64,000 bases of DNA, from contig NZ_CM001368.1 of the NCBI RefSeq assembly GCF_000177215.2, positions 2,480,001-2,544,000 on the forward strand. Reading direction: 5' to 3'. Positions 58,425 through 64,000 of this stretch are shown here, piece after piece. Origin of the DNA: Solidesulfovibrio carbinoliphilus subsp. oakridgensis (GTDB taxonomy: Bacteria; Desulfobacterota; Desulfovibrionia; Desulfovibrionales; Desulfovibrionaceae). Both the position numbers and the translations under genes were made by a program. The first letter of the stretch is position 1; each line of letters begins with the position of its first letter. The notes beneath the pieces were generated by a model that was not told the DNA's origin, did not search any database, and worked only from the letters and a program-made list of their open reading frames with translations.

Positions 58425-60176
58425 ATGCCCAAGCACTATCCGATCTACACCATCGAAACCGAGTGCCAGGACTGCTACCGCTGCCTGCGCCAGTGTCCGG
58501 TCAAGGCCATCCAGGTGGAAGGCGGCCGGGCCACGGTGGTGCCCGAACTTTGCATCGCCTGCGGCCAGTGCGTGGCCGCCTGCCCGTCCCACGCCAAGCA
58601 GGTGCGAAGCGACATGTTCGGCGTTTTCAAGCTCCTGCGCGGAAGCCGGCCCACCTACGTCTCCCTGGCCCCGTCCTGGGTGACGGAGTTTCCCGACATC
58701 TCGCCCCAGGCCATGATCGCGGCCCTGCGCAAGCTCGGCTTTTCCGGGGTGTCGGAAACGGCCCTCGGGGCCCAGGAAGTGTCCGCGGCCGTGGCCCAGA
58801 CCCTGTGCCAGGGGGGGCCCCGGCTCCTGCTCTCCACGGCCTGCCCGGCGGCCGTGGATTTCATCCGGGGCTACATGCCGGAGCTCGTGCCCAACCTGAC
58901 GCCGCTTTTTTCCCCGCTGCTCTCCCACTGCCGGATGCTGCGCCGGGCCTACGGTCCGCAGATCGGGGTGGTCTTTTTCGGGCCGTGCGTGGCCAAAAAG
59001 ACCGAGGCCGACAACCACCCCGGGCTCCTCGACGCGGCCATGACCTATACCGACCTGCGGGCCATGCTGCGCGAGGACGGCATCAACCCGGCCTCGCTCG
59101 TGCCCGGGCCCGCCGACGTCTTCATGCCCCAGCCGGCCAGGGACGGGGCCCTCTATCCCATCGAGGGCGGCATGTCCGACACCGTGAAGGCCTATGCCGG
59201 CAACGCCGAGGTCTGCTTCACCACCCTTTCGGGCATCGCCACCATCGAGGCCGCCTTGCAGGGCATCCAGAACCACGTCCTGCCCAGGCCCGTTTTCGTG
59301 GAGATGCTCGCCTGCGTCGGCGGCTGCGTCCGGGGGCCGTGCGTATCGAGCAACCGGCCGCGCCTGCTCGACCAGCTCGACGTCTTCAACCGGGCGGCCA
59401 AGCCCGTGCCCGACATGCCGATCCGGCCGGCCCTGGTGGCCATAAGCGAACGCAAAAACCCCTCCCCGGTCGATATCCCGGTCTACAGCGAGGACCAGTA
59501 CGTGAAGGTCCTGCGCCTGATCGGCAAATTCGGGCCGGAAGACGAGATCAACTGCGGCGGCTGCGGCCACGAATCCTGCCGGGGCCTGGCCCGGGCCATG
59601 CTCGAGGGCATGGCCGAGCCGTCGATGTGCGTCCATTTCCTGCGCAAGCGGGCCACCCGAAAGGCCAACACGCTCCTTCGCTGCATTCCGGCCGGGGTGG
59701 TCATCGCCGACGCCAAGCTCCACATCATCGAGTGCAACGAGCACTTCGCCCGGCTGTTTGGCGAGGATACCCTCATGGCCTACGAGGCCAGTCCGGGCAT
59801 GGAGGGGGCGACGCTTGAAAAGATCGTGCCCTTTATCGGCCTCTTTCGCCGGGCCCTCGAAACCGAGACCGACATCCACCGCGACGCCCTGCGCCAGGAC
59901 GACCGGGTCTTTAGCGTCACCATCTTCACCATCGAGCCGCGAAACGTCATCGGCGGGGTCATCTTCGACGTGACCGGTTCGGAGCTCCGGCGCGACGAGA
60001 TCGCCCAGCGGGCCCGGGAGATCATCCGCAAAAACCTGGAGACCGTGCAGGAGATCGCCTGCCGCCTGGGCGAGAACATGGCGGACACGGAAATCCTGCT
60101 GCGGTCCCTGGCCGAGGGCTTTTCCAGCGGGGCCCGGACCATTGCCGAAAAGGACCTGCGGGGGCGGCGCCCATGA
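58425..60176 (+). CDS. hydS: Sensory [FeFe]-hydrogenase-like protein (group C, HydS) with PAS
   Basis: A 583-residue multi-domain protein. Residues 14-56 carry two [4Fe-4S] clusters (CQDCYRCLRQCP; CIACGQCVAACP). The hydrogenase core has the three H-cluster motifs in group C form: STACPA (A139-C140, where catalytic enzymes have CC), FFGPCVAKKTE (C188) and MLACVGGC (C297, C301). An Fe-S domain with CGGCGHESC (about 376) and a PAS domain (about 415-530) follow. Loss of the proton-relay cysteine and the PAS domain suggest H2 sensing rather than turnover. ATG 58425 has AGGGAGG upstream. The stop overlaps the phosphatase start. Confidence 0.85.
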   Translation: MPKHYPIYTIETECQDCYRCLRQCPVKAIQVEGGRATVVPELCIACGQCVAACPSHAKQVRSDMFGVFKLLRGSRPTYVSLAPSWVTEFPDISPQAMIAALRKLGFSGVSETALGAQEVSAAVAQTLCQGGPRLLLSTACPAAVDFIRGYMPELVPNLTPLFSPLLSHCRMLRRAYGPQIGVVFFGPCVAKKTEADNHPGLLDAAMTYTDLRAMLREDGINPASLVPGPADVFMPQPARDGALYPIEGGMSDTVKAYAGNAEVCFTTLSGIATIEAALQGIQNHVLPRPVFVEMLACVGGCVRGPCVSSNRPRLLDQLDVFNRAAKPVPDMPIRPALVAISERKNPSPVDIPVYSEDQYVKVLRLIGKFGPEDEINCGGCGHESCRGLARAMLEGMAEPSMCVHFLRKRATRKANTLLRCIPAGVVIADAKLHIIECNEHFARLFGEDTLMAYEASPGMEGATLEKIVPFIGLFRRALETETDIHRDALRQDDRVFSVTIFTIEPRNVIGGVIFDVTGSELRRDEIAQRAREIIRKNLETVQEIACRLGENMADTEILLRSLAEGFSSGARTIAEKDLRGRRP

Positions 60177-61354
60177 CCGAGGACGTCTTTGTCGAGGTGG
60201 AGGCGGCCCAGCGCAACCGGTACGGCGAGGACATCTGCGGCGACGCCTTCAAGACCCTGCGCCTGGCCGACGAGGGGCGGATCATCGCCGTCCTGTCCGA
60301 CGGCCTGGGGCACGGGGTCAAGGCCAGCATCCTGTCGCTCATGACCGCCACCATGGCGCTCAAGTACACGGCCAACGACACGGACATCGTGCGGGCGGCC
60401 GAGGTGATCATGGACGCCCTGCCCGTGTGCCAGGTCCGAAAGATCAGCTACGCCACCTTCACCGTGGCCGACATCCAGGCCGACGGCGTGGCCCGGGTCA
60501 TCGAGATGGACAATCCGCCCGTGACCCTGGTGCGCGAGGGCCGGGCCGTGGAGCTCGAGTTCGAGGAGGTCGCCTCCCCGCGCTACAACGACCGGGTGAT
60601 CCGGGTCTATGACCTGAAGCTGCGGCCGGGCGACCGGCTGATCATGACCTCCGACGGCATCACCCAGGCCGGGCTCGGGTCCGAGCGGATGCGGCTTGGC
60701 TGGCGGATCAAGGGGTGCCGGGAGTTCACCCTGGAGGAGGTGGCCCGCGACCCGGGGATCTCGGCCCGGTCCCTGTCGCAAAAGATCCTCGGCCAGGCCC
60801 TGCGCCAGGAGCCGTTTTTGCGGGCCTACGACGACATGACCGCGGCGGTCATCTACCTGCGCCGGCCGCGCCGGGCCATCATCCTGACCGGACCGCCCTA
60901 TGCCGCCGGCCGGGACCGGGAATTCGCCGAGGCCCTGGCCGATTTCGACGGCCGCAAGGTGGTGTGCGGCGGCACCACGGCCAACATCGTGGCCCGGGAG
61001 CTGGGCAAAACCATCCGCGACTGCCTGCGCGGCGGAGGGGGCGGCGGCGACATCCCGCCGGCGGCCGAGATGGACGGCGTGGATCTCGTGACCGAGGGCA
61101 TCCTGACGCTGACGCGCACGGCCCAGCTCCTGGAGAGGGACGAGACCCCGCGCGAAAAAAATCCCGCGGCCCAACTCTACGAGATCCTGGTCGAGAGCGA
61201 TTCCATCGAGTTCGTGGTCGGGGCCCGCATCAACGAAGCCCACCAGGACCCCAACCTGCCCATCGACCTGGAAATCCGGCGCAACATCATAAAGCGCATC
61301 TGCCAGGTGCTCGAGGGAAAATACCTCAAGGAAACCAAGGTGAGTTTTTTCTAA
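60173..61354 (+). CDS. SpoIIE-type PP2C serine phosphatase of the hydrogen-sensor operon
   Basis: A 393-residue protein. The N-terminal two thirds are a SpoIIE/PP2C phosphatase with metal-binding aspartates in VLSDGLGHGVKASIL, MTSDGITQAGLG and AYDDMTAAVIYL. The last 150 residues (RRAIILTGPPYAAGRDREFA to LKETKVSFF) form a separate domain of unknown role containing VCGGTTANIVARELG. The start overlaps the hydS stop (ATGA), so the two are co-translated. It is the likely output of the sensor, acting on a phosphoserine target not in the window. Confidence 0.83.
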   Translation: MTEDVFVEVEAAQRNRYGEDICGDAFKTLRLADEGRIIAVLSDGLGHGVKASILSLMTATMALKYTANDTDIVRAAEVIMDALPVCQVRKISYATFTVADIQADGVARVIEMDNPPVTLVREGRAVELEFEEVASPRYNDRVIRVYDLKLRPGDRLIMTSDGITQAGLGSERMRLGWRIKGCREFTLEEVARDPGISARSLSQKILGQALRQEPFLRAYDDMTAAVIYLRRPRRAIILTGPPYAAGRDREFAEALADFDGRKVVCGGTTANIVARELGKTIRDCLRGGGGGGDIPPAAEMDGVDLVTEGILTLTRTAQLLERDETPREKNPAAQLYEILVESDSIEFVVGARINEAHQDPNLPIDLEIRRNIIKRICQVLEGKYLKETKVSFF

Positions 61355-61413
61355 AAAAGACCGCGCCCGACCGTCCCGCACGGGCCGGCCGGGGACGCGG
61401 CCGCCATGAACCG

Positions 61414-61779
61414 CTATTGGCCGACCGCGCAATCCCAGGCCGGATGGGCCCGGGCCGGCAGGGCCCTGGCGAAATGCCCGAGAATCGTCTGGTAGAGCTT
61501 GCTGCCGCATCCCGCCCGATCCCGGACCAGGGTCAGCGCCTTTTCGAACTCCGCGGCCGCCTCGTCCTGGCGGCCGGCCTCATGGAGGGCCAGCCCCAGC
61601 CGGTAGACCGAATTGGCCGTGGCCGTGGCCACGCCGCCTCCGGCCTCGGACATGGCCACCGAGCGCCGCAGGAGGTTCTCGGCCTGGTCCACGTCCCCGT
61701 CGCGCAGGGCGTCCATGCCGGCCTCGCGGAGTTGGCGGACACTGCTCGACAGTTCGCATTTTCCATTGGTGCATGCCAT
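61414..61779 (-). CDS. Small TPR protein
   Basis: A 121-residue protein with about two tetratricopeptide-type hairpins (LREAGMDALRDGDVDQAENL; YRLGLALHEAGRQDEAAAEF). The N-terminus MACTNGKCEL has two cysteines that could bind metal. It lies 198 bases after the flavodoxin gene on the same strand and is convergent with the phosphatase gene. Confidence 0.7.
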   Translation of the reverse strand: MACTNGKCELSSSVRQLREAGMDALRDGDVDQAENLLRRSVAMSEAGGGVATATANSVYRLGLALHEAGRQDEAAAEFEKALTLVRDRAGCGSKLYQTILGHFARALPARAHPAWDCAVGQ

Positions 61780-61977
61780 ATCGCTACCCTCCGGCGGGCG
61801 GGACCGGAACAGACGCCCCGGTCCCGCCCGCCCGGCCGGAGCGGATCTCCCGGCCCGGCCCCCGTCATCGGGGAAAAAACGTTTATTTTTTGGCGGCTTG
61901 CCAGCCTCCCGCCGGCGTCGGCCTCCCCCTGGCCGCTCCTTCCCGTCCCCTGCGCGGACGGACCGGACGTCCGCGGC

Positions 61978-62514
<537 letters not shown>

Positions 62515-62611
62515 TCAGAAACCGCGCACCCGAGGGAAAAGACTGGAAGCAGGCACCAGGGGGCGCCGCAACCCGGTCCTTTGCCGGACAAGAGGCCGGA
62601 GGGAAAGGAAG

Positions 62612-63793
62612 TCAGGCGTTGGGAGGGCAGCCCGGCTCGAAAAGCGTGTCCGCGTGCAGGACCGTGCCCGGGACCAGCCCCTTGGCCGCGAGCAGGGTTC
62701 TGTCGGCCCGGCGCAGGAAGGCGGGACCGGCATCCGGGCCGCCGCGATGGCTGGCCAGGCCCATGGTCACCGAAAGCGGCCCGGCGAGGCCGACCCGACG
62801 CCAGTCGTGGCCGGCCACGGCCCGGCGCAGCCGCTCGGCCACCCGGGCCGCCCGCTCGGGCGAGGTCCGGGTCAACAGCAAGGCGAACTCGTCGCCGTCC
62901 ATGCGGGCGGCCAGGTCCCCGCCCCGCAGTTCCGGGCCGAAGAGGCCGGCCAGGGCGGCCAGGGCGGCATCGCCCACGGCGTGGCCGTGGCAGAGGTTGA
63001 CGGCCTTGAATCCGTCGATGTCGAGAAGGGCCAGGCTGGTCCAGGTGCCGTACTCCGCGGCTTCGCCAAGGGCCCGGTCCAGGGCGGCGGCCAATCCCCG
63101 CCGGTTGCGCAGGCCGGTCAGGGCGTCGGTCTCGGCCAGGCGGCACATCTCCGCCTGGATCCGCTCCCGGTGCAGGAGCACGAAGCCCAGCGTGCAGGTG
63201 ACCACGCTCGGGATGTAGAGCAGCATGGTCACGTTCTGGGCCGGCCGGGCGGCGAAGGGATCGGGCACGGCCTGGGCGGAAAGGAGGACGGAGGCCGCGC
63301 GCACCAGAAAGGACAGGCCGGCCAGGACATAGCCCGCGGCCAGCATCAGGATCACCCGTCGGCAAAACTCCTGGATGCGCTCCAGGATTATGGCCGCGAT
63401 GCCGCAGGTCTGGCCGGCGTAGAGGGCGGCCAGGAGGACGGCGCGGGGGCGCACCTCGCCAAGCAGGGCGGCGCAAAGGGCCAGGGCCAGGACCACGGGC
63501 AGCCCATAAAGCCACCGGGAACGGCGGTTGCCGAAAAAGACGTCGAAGGAGGCAAAGGAGCAGGACCAGGACAGGGCGAAAAGGCCGTTGGCCGGCACGA
63601 GGAGCAGGCCGTCGGGCAAGGTTCCGCGCAGGGCGAAGAGCGAAACCGCGGCCATCTGGGCGACCAGCCCGGCGATCCACAGCCGGACGCCCCTGGCCCG
63701 GCTGTCGGAAAAGGCCACGGCCAGGAGCGCGGCGATGCAGATATTGCTGCCGACATAGATGACCGCCGCAGTCTGAAAATCCAGAGGCTTCAT
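62612..63793 (-). CDS. Membrane GGDEF-domain protein (probable diguanylate cyclase)
   Basis: A 393-residue protein with about seven N-terminal membrane helices (residues 5-215) and a C-terminal GGDEF domain (about 225-390), which would make cyclic di-GMP. The domain has DALTGLRNRRGLAAALD and the active-site loop in the variant form RMDGDEFALLL, D-G-D-E-F instead of GGDEF. An RxxD product-inhibition site (RGGD) lies five residues before it. Activity is plausible but not certain with this substitution. ATG 63793 begins at the first membrane helix; an ATG 14 codons earlier (63835) is also possible and neither has a strong ribosome site. Confidence 0.8.
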   Translation of the reverse strand: MKPLDFQTAAVIYVGSNICIAALLAVAFSDSRARGVRLWIAGLVAQMAAVSLFALRGTLPDGLLLVPANGLFALSWSCSFASFDVFFGNRRSRWLYGLPVVLALALCAALLGEVRPRAVLLAALYAGQTCGIAAIILERIQEFCRRVILMLAAGYVLAGLSFLVRAASVLLSAQAVPDPFAARPAQNVTMLLYIPSVVTCTLGFVLLHRERIQAEMCRLAETDALTGLRNRRGLAAALDRALGEAAEYGTWTSLALLDIDGFKAVNLCHGHAVGDAALAALAGLFGPELRGGDLAARMDGDEFALLLTRTSPERAARVAERLRRAVAGHDWRRVGLAGPLSVTMGLASHRGGPDAGPAFLRRADRTLLAAKGLVPGTVLHADTLFEPGCPPNA

Positions 63794-63939
63794 TGCCGCC
63801 ACCGTATCTCGAATCGACAGCAACGGCAAACGCATATTTGTTTAAAGCTTTCTTTCATAGACATTTTTATCGGGCTGCCGGTTTTCCCGGACGCTTCCCC
63901 CCTCCTTCCAGGCCGGCCCAGGCCCGAGCGGAAAAAAGA

Positions 63940-63985
63940 GACGCCGGGGACGCCCTGGCTGTCAAGCCAGGGCGTCCCCGGCGTC
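63940..63985 (-). terminator. Strong intrinsic terminator for a gene right of the window
   Basis: A 21-base arm (63940-63960, GACGCCGGGGACGCCCTGGC...) pairs perfectly with 63965-63985 around a GTCA loop. On the minus strand it is followed by CTCTTTTTTCC, so it ends a minus-strand transcript from beyond position 64000. Confidence 0.75.
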
Positions 63986-64000
63986 GCATCGCGCGCCGCA

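Overview
The window is high-GC bacterial DNA from a dissimilatory sulfate reducer, most probably a Desulfovibrionaceae member (Desulfovibrio/Solidesulfovibrio type). It carries both core sulfite-reduction loci: dsrABD with a cobyrinate a,c-diamide synthase gene (49.9-54.3 kb) and the membrane complex dsrMKJOP (32.9-38.0 kb). The genus is inferred from gene content and codon use; no rRNA or tRNA gene was found.

Layout. 0-1.5 kb: minus-strand sensor fragment and periplasmic binding protein. 1.7-4.8 kb: phosphate control, phoB-phoR-pstB, behind a four-repeat Pho box. 5.1-10.1 kb: a three-gene operon with a HAMP protein lacking an output domain, a secreted protein with a triplicated domain, and a GH57/DUF3536 protein. 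10.1-11.4 kb: an intact IS481-family element inserted in an intergenic repeat. 11.5-25.3 kb: murB, a lipoprotein, lrp-putA, 5'-nucleotidase, wrbA, trmFO, dinB-like, a FAH-family enzyme, sppA and rpsA. 25.4-32.7 kb: rimO, a soluble sensor kinase, rdgB, an OmpA/MotB-like protein, an unknown gene, dapF and a VOC protein. 32.9-38.6 kb: an RsbRD-like gene followed by dsrMKJOP. 38.8-49.7 kb: a duplicated winged-helix protein, cinA, serS, a tolC-like gene, polA, a TPR protein, a serine hydrolase and an unknown gene. 49.9-54.3 kb: dsrAB-dsrD-cbiA. 54.6-63.8 kb: a YkgJ-type protein, a secreted protein, a DUF2325 gene, ridA, a putative hydrogen-sensing module (2Fe-2S ferredoxin, group C [FeFe]-hydrogenase-like sensor, SpoIIE phosphatase), a TPR protein, flavodoxin and a GGDEF protein.

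How the genes work together. DsrAB reduces sulfite using siroheme whose amidation CbiA probably carries out, DsrD is the small companion, and DsrMKJOP links the quinone and periplasmic cytochrome pools to the cytoplasmic end of the pathway. Rex-like redox operators lie at the dsrAB promoter and in front of the hydrogen sensor. The flavodoxin and DUF2325 promoters carry Fur boxes in equivalent positions.

The main non-coding feature is a family of GC-rich composite palindromic elements with near-perfect terminal inverted repeats, lying 3' of genes and mostly between convergent genes. One copy has been co-opted: it encodes the C-terminus of CbiA and supplies the ribosome binding site of the next gene. 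A second, unrelated AT-rich palindromic element occurs twice, each time in the same orientation relative to the next gene. No CRISPR array, prophage or obvious defence system was found.
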